DNA of 64,000 nucleotides from Brevibacterium sp. GTDB lineage: Bacteria > Actinomycetota > Actinomycetes > Actinomycetales > Brevibacteriaceae. The position numbers and the translations under genes were made by a program. Positions within the stretch are counted from its first letter, which is position 1, and each line of letters begins with the position of its first letter. This document shows, piece after piece, positions 26,793-35,384 of this stretch. Location: NCBI RefSeq assembly GCF_031179145.1, contig NZ_JAPSIB010000005.1, positions 106,500-170,499 of the forward strand, read 5' to 3'. The notes below the pieces were generated by a model, which saw only the letters and a list, made by a program, of their open reading frames with translations, made no database searches and was not told the origin of the DNA.

Positions 26793-27391
26793 TCTGTGAC
26801 CTTCTCCAGTTCTTCTGCGTTGTTTATCTCTCGGTAAGTTTCACCTGTGGAGGTATCCAGCCACAGACCGGCGTCGTTTTGTTTGAGAGGCAGGCCGGAC
26901 TTGCCGACCCAATTGATGCGACGTGCAGGTACTCCGGCGACGAGTGCGTGCGGCATAACGTTTCTAGTTACCACAGCACCGGCGGCAACTGTGGCCCATG
27001 CCCCGACTCGGACCGGCGCGACACACACGGCGCGGGCACCAATGGATGCACCTTGCTCGATCTTGACGCCGACAGCATCCCAGTCATTCGCATCCTTCTG
27101 ACTGCCGTCCGCATTGATCGCGCGTGGAAAAGTGTCATTGGTCAGTACAGCTGCCGGTCCGATGAACACGCCGTCCGCGATCTCCGCAGGTTCGTAAACG
27201 AGCGCGTAATTTTGGACCTTCGAGTTGTCGCCGATCTGCACACCCGATCCGATATATGCACCTCTACCAACGACGACGTTCGTGCCGAGACGCGCGTCAT
27301 TACGCACCTGGGCTAAATGCCAGATCGAGGATCCCTCGCCTATGCGAGCACTTGGGTCGACGTCGGCCGATTCTTGAATTCGTACGTTCAT
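26789..27391 (-). CDS. Hexapeptide N-acetyltransferase (WbpD/WlbB-like)
   Basis: A 200-residue acyltransferase with a left-handed beta-helix. The imperfect hexapeptide ladder (ARIGEGSSIWHLAQVRN, then TNVVVGRGAYIG) and the segment KVQNYALVYEPAEIADGVFIGPAAVLTND match the WbpD/WlbB type, including the acidic residues and Asn lining the UDP-sugar site. VAAGAVVTRNVMPHALVAGVPAR closes the helix. It would acetylate the C3 amine of UDP-2-acetamido-3-amino-glucuronic acid using acetyl-CoA. The ATG at 27391 is the first gene start of a minus-strand operon that runs to 20065. Confidence 0.9.
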   Translation of the reverse strand: MNVRIQESADVDPSARIGEGSSIWHLAQVRNDARLGTNVVVGRGAYIGSGVQIGDNSKVQNYALVYEPAEIADGVFIGPAAVLTNDTFPRAINADGSQKDANDWDAVGVKIEQGASIGARAVCVAPVRVGAWATVAAGAVVTRNVMPHALVAGVPARRINWVGKSGLPLKQNDAGLWLDTSTGETYREINNAEELEKVTE

Positions 27392-27452
27392 AGGTGCGCT
27401 TTCTTGACGGTTTCCTGCGCGCTCGCGCGCACGGATGCTAACGTAGTCGTCA

Positions 27453-27469
27453 CCGTATGAAGCATACGG
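27453..27469. promoter_or_regulatory. Inverted repeat upstream of the di-N-acetyl uronate operon
   Basis: Seven-base arms CCGTATG and CATACGG with an AAG spacer lie about 60 bases upstream of the acetyltransferase start and downstream of wecC. The compact 17-base dyad has no T run, so an operator is at least as likely as a terminator. Confidence 0.4.
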
Positions 27470-27600
27470 CAACGGCCTGCCGAAAATACAACAGCCGCAT
27501 TGCATCTAAGACACCCGACGAGGAGAGCCGCGGCAACTTCGCTTCCGACATCTGTCACCCGTTCCCCCTTACTCGGTGTCAAAGAGGGCGGCGGAATCTT

Positions 27601-28860
27601 TCAACTCCATACTCCACGAGTATCGTGGACGATCTTCTGCGCCAGGAGCGCAGGGTCGAGATGGACGAACTCGTTGTGGTCAACAAGAAGGAGCACAATG
27701 TCGGCGGCCCCGATGGCAGCAACCGTCTCTTCCAGCGTGACATTGTCCCGCGCGGCCAGTTCCGCAGGCAGCTCTTCGATGTTCGGCTCGACGGCCAGGA
27801 TCGAAGCGTCCGGTAGTTCGTCGGCCAGGCGGCCCACAATGTGGCCGGCAGGGCTCTCGCGTAGATCGTCAACGTTCGGCTTGAATGCGAGACCCAGAGT
27901 TGCGATCTTCACGTGGTCGATGCGACGTGCTTGGAGGAGCAGCTTGTCGAGGACGAATTCGGGCTTCGAATCGTTGACCTTACGGGCGGTCCTTATGAGT
28001 GACGACCTTTCCGGTGAGGCCGCGACGATGAACCAGGGGTCGACGGCAATACAGTGACCTCCAACGCCTGGTCCGGGCTGCAGGATGTTCACTCGGGGGT
28101 GATGATTGGCCAGTTCGATGAGTTCCCACACGTTGATGTCGAGAGAATCTGCGATCATCGACAGCTCATTGGCGAAGGCGATGTTGACGTCGCGGAATGC
28201 GTTCTCCGTCAGCTTCGACATCTCGGCGGTTCGTGCATCAGTCATGAGGAATTCACCCTCACAGAAGAGTTGATAGAGCTCCCGAGCCCGTTCGCCGGCA
28301 TCCCCGTTGAGCGTGCCGACAACTCGGTCGTTGGTGCGCAGTTCGATCATAATTCGACCGGGCAGCACGCGCTCGGGACAGTGGGCGAAGTAGATAGTTT
28401 TCGCCGTATCAGGCTCGAGCGTAAGATCCGGACGTGCAGCTAGCACCGTCTCAGCCAGAAACTCGGTCGTGCCCGGGGGGGAGGTCGATTCGAGGATGAG
28501 GAGTTCGTCGCCTGCGAGCAGCGGAGCGATCTGTTCACCAGCAGTCTTGATGTAGGAGAGATCCGGCTTCTTTCCATCGGAGAACGGAGTGGGAACGGCC
28601 ACGATATAGATATCGGCATGAGGCATCTCCGTCGTGGCCCTGAGTCGTCCCTGAGCCACGGCGCCAGCAACGGTGGTGACCAAATCCGGTTCCACGAAGG
28701 GCACTTCGCCCGCATTGATCACGTCGATGTTCCGCTGGTTGATATCCACCCCGACGACATTCGCCCCTGAACTGGCGAGGACCGCTGCGGTTGGCAATCC
28801 GATGTATCCGAGTCCGATGACTGCAACCGACGGGCGAAGGCTTCCGGGATGGAGGTTCAT
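27601..28860 (-). CDS. wecC: UDP-N-acetyl-D-mannosamine dehydrogenase
   Basis: Oxidises UDP-ManNAc to UDP-ManNAcA with NAD+. The 419-residue protein shows near-verbatim WecC landmarks: AVIGLGYIGLPTAAVLA at the N-terminus, VGVDINQ, EVPFVEPDL, ESTSPPGTTE, HCPERVLPGR, KLTENAFRDVNIAFANELS and NILQPGPGVGGHCIAVDP with the catalytic Cys. The ATG at 28860 places the NAD motif at residue 14. It is divergent from a wecB gene, and together they convert UDP-GlcNAc to UDP-ManNAcA. It is distinct from the dehydrogenase at 23359. Identification as WecC is strong by motif likeness to the E. coli enzyme. Confidence 0.94.
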   Translation of the reverse strand: MNLHPGSLRPSVAVIGLGYIGLPTAAVLASSGANVVGVDINQRNIDVINAGEVPFVEPDLVTTVAGAVAQGRLRATTEMPHADIYIVAVPTPFSDGKKPDLSYIKTAGEQIAPLLAGDELLILESTSPPGTTEFLAETVLAARPDLTLEPDTAKTIYFAHCPERVLPGRIMIELRTNDRVVGTLNGDAGERARELYQLFCEGEFLMTDARTAEMSKLTENAFRDVNIAFANELSMIADSLDINVWELIELANHHPRVNILQPGPGVGGHCIAVDPWFIVAASPERSSLIRTARKVNDSKPEFVLDKLLLQARRIDHVKIATLGLAFKPNVDDLRESPAGHIVGRLADELPDASILAVEPNIEELPAELAARDNVTLEETVAAIGAADIVLLLVDHNEFVHLDPALLAQKIVHDTRGVWS

Positions 28861-29032
28861 CAAATTGTGCTCCAGACTGGTGAGTCGAGGTGGAATCTGT
28901 TCCACCTGAGCACTGCAGACGAGTGCCGGAAAGATAGCAACAACTGAGATGATAGTGAATGACGTCAACGTGATGAAACTTCGGGGCGTGGCGCCTTGAA
29001 TTTGACAGACGCGGAAACCAGAAGATTCCTGT

Positions 29033-29041
29033 TGCTATATT
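29033..29041 (+). promoter_or_regulatory. Extended -10 promoter for wecB
   Basis: TGCTATATT is an extended -10 element. A TTGACA at 29002-29007 lies 28 bases upstream, too far to serve as its -35 box, so the extended -10 type is favoured. The start of transcription would fall inside the inverted repeat at 29042-29058. Confidence 0.4.
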
Positions 29042-29058
29042 GTGGCGGTGACCGCCAC
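29042..29058. promoter_or_regulatory. Inverted repeat overlapping the wecB start region (operator candidate)
   Basis: Perfect 7-base arms GTGGCGG and CCGCCAC with a TGA spacer lie between the extended -10 box and the ribosome site. A bound repressor here would block wecB transcription; an RNA hairpin in the leader is the alternative. Confidence 0.45.
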
Positions 29059-29073
29059 GACCAAGGAGGTTGA

Positions 29074-30225
29074 GTGAGTGCTGATCTGCCGTCAGGCGTC
29101 CCAAAGGTCATGGTCATCTACGGAACTCGTCCAGAGGCCATCAAGGTCGCCCCGGTGATAAAGGCTCTCGACGAAGACGGGGCGCTCTCACCGATCGTCG
29201 TCGTCACCGCTCAGCATCGCGAGATGCTCGACCAAGTCAATGAGGTGTTCGGCATCGCCCCCGACGTCGACCTCAACCTCATGGCACATGGTCAGACGCT
29301 CAACGATATCGCCGGAAGCGTCATCACTAAGCTCGACGCCGTGCTCGTCGAGCACAAGCCCGACGCCGTTCTCGTCCAAGGCGACACGACCACTGTGATG
29401 GGTGCAGCGATCGCGGCATTCAACCGGGAGATTCCGGTCATTCACCTGGAAGCCGGGCTGAGAAGCGGGGATATGAGTTCTCCCTTTCCGGAGGAGGCGA
29501 ACCGGAAGATCGTCTCGCAGATCGCTCGGGTCCACCTCGCCCCGACCGATGTGTCCCGTGAAAATCTCCTCCGCGAGGGGGTTCGCCGCGAGAATATCCA
29601 CGTCATCGGCAACACCGTCATTGATGCGCTCCAATGGGCCGTGTCCCGTCCCGAGAAGCTCACTGCATCCGAGCTCAGGGGTCTCGACGAGGGCGGTCGA
29701 CGAGTTCTCCTTGTCACTACCCACCGGAGGGAGAACCTTGGTGAGAACATGGTGCGCATCGGCAATGCCATGCGCCGGCTCGCGATTTCCTACCCCCATC
29801 TGGTCATCGTGTGGCCTGCGCACAGGAATCCGAAGGTCCGCGCGTCGATTGCGCCGCAAATCGGCGACCTCGACAATGTGATTTCGATAGAACCCGTGGG
29901 ATATGGGGAATTCTCGCACTTGATCGCACGGTCCGACATCGTCCTCACCGACTCCGGTGGCCTCCAGGAAGAGGCCCCTAGTCTGGGCAAGCCGGTGTTG
30001 GTGCTGCGGGAGAACACCGAGCGCCCGGAGGCAGTGGCCGCTGGCACGGCCAAGCTCATCGGCACGGCGGAGGACCGCATTGTTGCCGAGGTGGCGCAGC
30101 TCCTCGACGAAGAATCGGCATACGCCGCCATGGCAAATGCGAGCAATCCTTATGGAGACGGTCAATCTGCCGAACGTAGCGTGTCTATCATCCGAGACCT
30201 ACTCAGCGTTGCTCAGAAGCAGTAA
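29074..30225 (+). CDS. wecB: UDP-N-acetylglucosamine 2-epimerase
   Basis: Converts UDP-GlcNAc to UDP-ManNAc, feeding the divergent wecC product. It has 383 residues with VMVIYGTRPEAIKVAPVI at the N-terminus, TAQHREMLDQV, VQGDTTTVMGAA, HLEAGLRSGDM, PEEANRK and TDSGGLQEEAPSLGKPVLVLR, all typical of non-hydrolysing 2-epimerases. The GTG start at 29074 has a near-perfect ribosome site AAGGAGG at 29063-29069. Its last 13 bases overlap the end of the convergent glycosyltransferase gene. There are two epimerase genes in this window; this one is the classical WecB type and would serve both ManNAcA and any ManNAc needs. Confidence 0.94.
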   Translation: MSADLPSGVPKVMVIYGTRPEAIKVAPVIKALDEDGALSPIVVVTAQHREMLDQVNEVFGIAPDVDLNLMAHGQTLNDIAGSVITKLDAVLVEHKPDAVLVQGDTTTVMGAAIAAFNREIPVIHLEAGLRSGDMSSPFPEEANRKIVSQIARVHLAPTDVSRENLLREGVRRENIHVIGNTVIDALQWAVSRPEKLTASELRGLDEGGRRVLLVTTHRRENLGENMVRIGNAMRRLAISYPHLVIVWPAHRNPKVRASIAPQIGDLDNVISIEPVGYGEFSHLIARSDIVLTDSGGLQEEAPSLGKPVLVLRENTERPEAVAAGTAKLIGTAEDRIVAEVAQLLDEESAYAAMANASNPYGDGQSAERSVSIIRDLLSVAQKQ

Positions 30226-32105
30226 TGCTCAGGCGCGAATCCGAAGGAATGGACGTCGCTATTGGCCAGGAGGTGATCAGAGTCGACTGACCATGTGTGC
30301 GAGTGATCGCCGCGCACCTGGACGAAGTTGAATCGATCGGCCGAATAGATACGCGCACCGGCAGTTACCAACCGGCGTTGGAGTTCGGTGTCTTCCCCCT
30401 GAGTTCTCTCCGCGAATGGATGCTCAATGAAGAGTTCTCTGCGTCCCATCAATGTCGGGCCCATGACGAGGTCGGTGTATCGGTGCTCTCGCTCCGGAAA
30501 TCGACACATGACTACATTGCGCCCTCGGAGATACAGATAGTGGGCTTGCTTTCCGACGAGGTCCGCGTCGGAGTACCACAGCGCGGCCAATTGATCGGAT
30601 AGGTAGTCGGCACCGTAAATGTCGTCATCATCCATTTTCGTAACGATCGTTCCCGAGGCTGCGGCAACTCCGAGGTTGAGGCAGGTTCCCAGTGGTTCGG
30701 CTGCCTCCACACGGACGACCGTGAGGTTTTCAATCCCCTCATCGGCAGCGCGGGCTGCCAAATCCGGCGGAGCTTCGAAGCCGTGTGTCACGAGAACTAG
30801 TTCTCGGTCGGCGTGGATCTGTTTGGCGTGAGTGGCAATGACCTCGCCTAGGTGCTGCGGTCGGTTGGTTGCCACCACAGCGGAAATCGAGGCCTGGAGT
30901 GGGTTGCTGTGGGACAACCCAAGCGAATCCATCACAGTGAGGGCGCGGTGGGTGTAGGTATGCTCACCCCATATGCGCCGTTGAGCTTTATGAACAGCCC
31001 GATCCCTGAGTTCTTTACTACGCACGAACGCACGCAGAACGTATTCTGCGTCCTCCTGAATTTCAGGTTGTGGGACTTCGTCTGCGGGGAAGAACTCTTT
31101 CGTAGCAGCGCTGGGAGTTGTGATCACGGGAGTTCCTGCCGCGGTGATCTCAAAGATCCGTCTCGCGCACATGCTCGGCGAGTCGACGACGGAATTGACG
31201 TTGAGGAAGACCTTATAGTGTTTGTAAGCAGTCAGCAGATTCCGGTAAGGAAGCGATCCGATGACGTGTTCGGCGAGCTTGCCAGGAAACTGATATCGGT
31301 CGTCCTCGCCGAGGAAGCGCGAGTAGATTTCGAGGCCGTATTCCATCCGTGCTGAAGCTCTGGCGGCCGCTCCAAGCAGCATCTCCATCTGTTCGCGGCG
31401 TTCTGGATACTTATGAGCGAAGTACATGCCAGCAAAGGCAATGTCTCGCTCCGCGAAATCCCGGGCCGGTCGTGCAGGATTGTGAATGGCGGGCTGGGCT
31501 GCGAATGGCAGAACCGTGACCCGGTCGTGGCCCAAGCGAGCCTGGTATTCGGGGACCAGTCGAGAATCAGTGGTGAAGACGACATCGCACAGTTTCGCCA
31601 AAGGTAGGAAATCTTCGAAGTGAGGCGGATCTTCCTTGTTCCAGAACACAATAGGTAAGCCTCGACGCCGGCTCTCGGCCAGCAGTTCGACGATCTCCGA
31701 GCTAGGACCGGAAGGTCCGGTGAGCTTGTACTTCCAGTCGCCTGAGTTTCCGTTCCACGCGGACTCGATGAAGACGAAGTCAAGGCCGTCGAGGTCCTTC
31801 GACCAATTCGTAGCCGAGAGTTCGGTTGTAGACCATTCGAAGCCGAAGCTCTGCGCAGAGAACTCATCGAGGATGACACCTACACGGCAATGGTCGAACA
31901 CCGGAGTCCGTGGCGGGACTGGCATGGGAGGAAAGAGCTCGGCCAAAATCTCGTTCGACAAGCTGCCCGCGGTAATTCGGCCCGAGGGCTCCACCGATCC
32001 TTGAGTGATCGAACGGCGGCGCCTCCAGGTTGAAAGCTGGGAAATCCCTCCCTTGCGCCAATGCCAGAGGGCAGTTCTCAGTGTGCGAAGCGGCATCCTG
32101 TCCAC
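30213..32105 (-). CDS. Double glycosyltransferase (CgeB-like GT-B plus GT2 domain)
   Basis: A 630-residue protein with two transferase modules of different fold. Residues 60-390 match spore-coat CgeB-like GT-B proteins: VGVILDEFSAQSFGFE, PIVFWNKEDPPHFEDFLP, DIAFAGMYFAHKYPERR and RRIFEITAAGTPVITTPS. Residues 408-625 are a GT2 (GT-A) domain beginning ISAVVATNRPQHLGEVI, with the metal-binding KMDDDDIYGADYL and a late GED acidic motif. The GTG at 32105 is used; an ATG three codons later is possible. Two modules suggest two additions by one enzyme. It lies alone on the minus strand, divergent from the dehydratase and overlapping wecB at its 3-prime end. Confidence 0.83.
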   Translation of the reverse strand: MDRMPLRTLRTALWHWRKGGISQLSTWRRRRSITQGSVEPSGRITAGSLSNEILAELFPPMPVPPRTPVFDHCRVGVILDEFSAQSFGFEWSTTELSATNWSKDLDGLDFVFIESAWNGNSGDWKYKLTGPSGPSSEIVELLAESRRRGLPIVFWNKEDPPHFEDFLPLAKLCDVVFTTDSRLVPEYQARLGHDRVTVLPFAAQPAIHNPARPARDFAERDIAFAGMYFAHKYPERREQMEMLLGAAARASARMEYGLEIYSRFLGEDDRYQFPGKLAEHVIGSLPYRNLLTAYKHYKVFLNVNSVVDSPSMCARRIFEITAAGTPVITTPSAATKEFFPADEVPQPEIQEDAEYVLRAFVRSKELRDRAVHKAQRRIWGEHTYTHRALTVMDSLGLSHSNPLQASISAVVATNRPQHLGEVIATHAKQIHADRELVLVTHGFEAPPDLAARAADEGIENLTVVRVEAAEPLGTCLNLGVAAASGTIVTKMDDDDIYGADYLSDQLAALWYSDADLVGKQAHYLYLRGRNVVMCRFPEREHRYTDLVMGPTLMGRRELFIEHPFAERTQGEDTELQRRLVTAGARIYSADRFNFVQVRGDHSHTWSVDSDHLLANSDVHSFGFAPEHYCF

Positions 32106-32391
32106 GGTGTGTTCCTCTCGTTGGAGATTTGCGCTCCACTCTGCGCAGAACCCGATCGCATGGTAGCAGGCAGTCTTCTAGCTCGAACCGGTCTCTGAAG
32201 CAGACGAGGCTTACCGGTGCGAGCGAGTCGGAGACGAACGGAACAGTGCCGCCGATGCTCATGTATGTATCCCGGCACTGCCAATAGTACAATTGTGAAG
32301 TTGAATAGCGCTCGGCGGAGTCTGACCGATACAGGCGGAGCCGTGAACGCATCTGCTTGTCAGGGCGCTGAATCCGAGCGAAAAGAGGACT

Positions 32392-34347
32392 GTGGGAAGC
32401 AACTCAGAGCCCATGCCCTCACGCGCCCAACTGCCCGGGAGTATCAGGGCGCTCGTTCTGTCCCTGGGCGACGGCATCGTCTTCGCTTTCCTTGTCGTTG
32501 CGATGACGCTGGTCCGTTACGACTTCCATATGGAACTGGTGAATGTTCCCGGGACGATCGTGTGCTCGGCCATTGGATTTATAGTCTTCCTCGTTTGTGG
32601 GCCGCTCGCGATTTACCGCGGTCGGTATCGTCGCGGGTCGACCGACCAGTTCACGGCGATCATCGGGACTGTGGCGTTGGCAGTTGGGCTGATGTGGGTC
32701 GCCGAGTTCGTTTTTGCCAGTCGGCTTCTCATCCCCACCAGTGTGCCGATCGCTGCCGGTGCGATGATGGTCGTCTTCAAGAGCCTGGAGAACTGGGTCC
32801 GCCGCAACCTGCGTCAGCGCACTCTGTCGACCTCAGGGTCATCTCGACCGACTCTTGTCGTCGGGGCTGGCGATCAGGGAATGCTCGCTCTGGACATGAT
32901 CGAACAGGATAACCGCAACGAATACGTTGCCGTCGGCATTCTCGACGACGACCCGAGCAAACGTCATTTGCGCTACAACGGCACCCGGGTTCTCGGTCCG
33001 ATTTCGGATGTCGCGAATCAGGTTGACCGCACTGGTGCCGGTGTGATCATCGTCGCGATCTCGGATCTTCCTCCGGAGGTGCTCCAGGGCATCGCGTCGA
33101 CTCTCGACTCCCGCCCGGTCGAAATCAAGATCATGCCGAACCTCGAGGAATCCGACTACCTCCGTCCGGCCCCGGACGCGCACGACATGGCCGACCTGCG
33201 TCACCGGAACTTCCGCGACATCAGCCTCGAGGACCTCATAGGTCGTAAGCCGGTCTCAACCAATGTCGAGGATATCTCGTCGGAAATCGCTGGCCGGGTC
33301 GTCCTCGTCACCGGTGCCGGAGGCTCGATCGGCTCCCAGCTGTGCAGACAGGTGGCTCGTTTTGACCCAGCCAGACTGATCATGACCGACCGCGACGAGT
33401 CCGGTTTGCACGCCACTCAGCTCGGACTCGAAGGTGCTGCGCTGCTGACGAGCGAAGACCTCGTGCTGGGTGACCTGCGGGACTCAGGTTTCATCGAAGC
33501 CCTCGTCGCCGAGGTGAAGCCCGACATCATTTTCCACGCTGCAGCACTGAAACACCTGACGTTCCTCGAACGCTTTCCAGAGCAGGCCGTACGCACCAAC
33601 ATCGGTGCGAGCCTCGACCTGCTCGACGCCGCAGTCGCCAACGGCGTCGAAGCATTCGTCCACATCTCGACGGATAAGGCCGCAGGGCCGACTTCAGTCT
33701 TGGGGCGAACGAAGTACTCTATCGAGAGAGCGGTTGCCTCTGTAGCGGCACAATCAGGTCGGAAGTACATGTCTGTGCGCTTCGGCAATGTCCTTGGTTC
33801 CAGAGGGTCAGTCCTCGAAACCTTCGTCGCCCAGGTGGCCGCCGGGGACCCGGTAACGGTCACGGATCCAGAGGCCACTCGCTATTTCATGTCGGCTGAC
33901 GAAGCCTGTGAACTCGTCCTGCAGGCCTCGGCAATCGGCAGTCCGGGAGAGACCCTCGTGCTCGATATGGGCGAGCCGATCAGGATCGACGACCTGGCAA
34001 AAAGGGTCATCGCACTGTCTGGGCATCCCGGTGCCCACATCGTCTACACCGGACTGCGGCCGGGAGAGAAGCTCACAGAATCGCTCCTGTCCTCGGACGA
34101 AGCCGACAGGCGTCCCAACCACCCGCTCATCACTCAGGTGTCGATCTTGCCGATTGACATCGACGCACTGAGGCAAATCGTCAACGCCGCCCGTGACCCA
34201 AAAGTCTATGCTCATCGGGAGGAACTGATTGGCGAGTTGGAGCGGATCGTCGACGGGACCATCGGGATCGAGGCCGGCGAGATGGGCGCGGAGATCGTTG
34301 CCTCGGAGGATGGCTCCGGATCGCAGGACGCCGGGGTAGCCCACTGA
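32392..34347 (+). CDS. Membrane nucleotide-sugar 4,6-dehydratase (CapD/WbpM-like)
   Basis: A 651-residue membrane protein. Residues 20-130 hold four helices, followed by a CoA-binding-like Rossmann domain (TLVVGAGDQGMLALDM, 154-169) and a catalytic SDR domain starting VLVTGAGGSIGSQL (304-317). Such enzymes make UDP-4-keto-6-deoxy-GlcNAc for sugars such as FucNAc, QuiNAc or bacillosamine. The catalytic segment reads STDKAAGPTSVLGRTK; Lys441 is present, but the residue four before it, usually Met or Tyr, is Leu437. The GTG at 32392 has GAGG close by; an ATG at 32413 is an alternative. It begins an eight-gene operon, overlapping the next gene by one base. Product sugar is inferred. Confidence 0.87.
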   Translation: MGSNSEPMPSRAQLPGSIRALVLSLGDGIVFAFLVVAMTLVRYDFHMELVNVPGTIVCSAIGFIVFLVCGPLAIYRGRYRRGSTDQFTAIIGTVALAVGLMWVAEFVFASRLLIPTSVPIAAGAMMVVFKSLENWVRRNLRQRTLSTSGSSRPTLVVGAGDQGMLALDMIEQDNRNEYVAVGILDDDPSKRHLRYNGTRVLGPISDVANQVDRTGAGVIIVAISDLPPEVLQGIASTLDSRPVEIKIMPNLEESDYLRPAPDAHDMADLRHRNFRDISLEDLIGRKPVSTNVEDISSEIAGRVVLVTGAGGSIGSQLCRQVARFDPARLIMTDRDESGLHATQLGLEGAALLTSEDLVLGDLRDSGFIEALVAEVKPDIIFHAAALKHLTFLERFPEQAVRTNIGASLDLLDAAVANGVEAFVHISTDKAAGPTSVLGRTKYSIERAVASVAAQSGRKYMSVRFGNVLGSRGSVLETFVAQVAAGDPVTVTDPEATRYFMSADEACELVLQASAIGSPGETLVLDMGEPIRIDDLAKRVIALSGHPGAHIVYTGLRPGEKLTESLLSSDEADRRPNHPLITQVSILPIDIDALRQIVNAARDPKVYAHREELIGELERIVDGTIGIEAGEMGAEIVASEDGSGSQDAGVAH

Positions 34348-35384
34348 TGGCTCTCCAGTCGCTGGTGATCCTCATCGTGGCCTCCACTGTCACAATGATC
34401 AGCGCTCTTATCGTCTTTCCGTTGATGCGGCGTGCCGGGATTGTCGACATCCCCTCTCATCGATCATCACACACTCAGGTGACCGTACGCGGTGGCGGAA
34501 TCGCCGTTGGTTGCGGAATCACTGCGGCGACCGTGGTCGCGATGATCTGGAACCTCTCCGAGCACGGCGTATTCGGCATCGGCAGCACCTTGATCCCGGT
34601 CGCATTCCTTCTGCTCACCTGGTGCTACTCGACCATCGGGCTGAATGATGACCTCGACTCGCTGCAGCCCATCGGCCGTCTGCTGGGGCAGGTCATACTT
34701 GCCTTGGTATTCAGCGCCTGCATCGCCATATTCTCAACCCACGGAATCGCGCACATCCTCGCATTCACCATCATCGGCGTCAGCGTAGTCAACGCTGCGA
34801 ACTTCGTCGATGGGCTCAACGGCTACGTCGCCGGTTGGACGATTATCACCGGCGCATGGTTCGCTTTTGTCGGCTTCTGGAACGGGGAGAACGACGTCAT
34901 GCTTCTCTCCCTCGCACTGACGGGGGCTGCGGCCGGGTTCCTCCCGTTCAACATTGGTCAGGCCAGGGCCTTCTTGGGCGATACCGGAAGCTACGGCATC
35001 GGGGCCGCGGTGTTCGTCATCGCGGTGTGGCTATTCGTTCTGGGAGTTCCGATCGTCGTCATCATCGCGCCTATGATCTTCGTCCTCTTCGACGTCGGCC
35101 TCACTCTCGTGCTGCGTCTGTTCCGGGGAGAGAACATCTTTCTGCCGCATCGGCAGCACATCTACCAGCGGATCCAGCAGGCAGGTTGGACTCATGGGAG
35201 AGTGTCCCTCTTCCACGCCGCGCTGTGTGTCCTGGCTTGTGTTCTCGCCATCCCGACACTGTTGAGCGGCAATGTCGCAACCACGTATCCGGCACATGTG
35301 TTCTGGGCCGGCCTTCTGGCCCTGTACGTTCTGTTGCCTTTGTGGTTGCGGAAACGCGACGACGCCGGGACGGTGCTTACATGA
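34347..35384 (+). CDS. Undecaprenyl-phosphate sugar-1-phosphate transferase (WecA/TagO-like)
   Basis: An integral membrane enzyme of the MraY/WecA family with about 10 helices and 345 residues. It transfers an amino-sugar 1-phosphate, usually GlcNAc-1-P, from UDP to undecaprenyl phosphate and so starts the polymer chain. Conserved loops are visible: the HxxxxVRGGG motif (HTQVTVRGGG), NAANFVDGLNGYVAG, AFLGDTGSYGIGA and the histidine-rich FLPHRQHIYQRI that defines the polyprenyl transferases. Its start overlaps the dehydratase stop by one base and its stop overlaps the next glycosyltransferase by 4 bases. Pairing with a CapD/WbpM-like enzyme suggests the initiating sugar may be a 6-deoxy-HexNAc rather than GlcNAc itself. 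Confidence 0.9.
   Translation: MALQSLVILIVASTVTMISALIVFPLMRRAGIVDIPSHRSSHTQVTVRGGGIAVGCGITAATVVAMIWNLSEHGVFGIGSTLIPVAFLLLTWCYSTIGLNDDLDSLQPIGRLLGQVILALVFSACIAIFSTHGIAHILAFTIIGVSVVNAANFVDGLNGYVAGWTIITGAWFAFVGFWNGENDVMLLSLALTGAAAGFLPFNIGQARAFLGDTGSYGIGAAVFVIAVWLFVLGVPIVVIIAPMIFVLFDVGLTLVLRLFRGENIFLPHRQHIYQRIQQAGWTHGRVSLFHAALCVLACVLAIPTLLSGNVATTYPAHVFWAGLLALYVLLPLWLRKRDDAGTVLT

Noticed and set aside
29002-29007. Perfect TTGACA upstream of wecB
   Set aside because: It is 28 bases from the TATATT box and no acceptable -10 lies at 16-18 bases, so it is not called as a -35 element.
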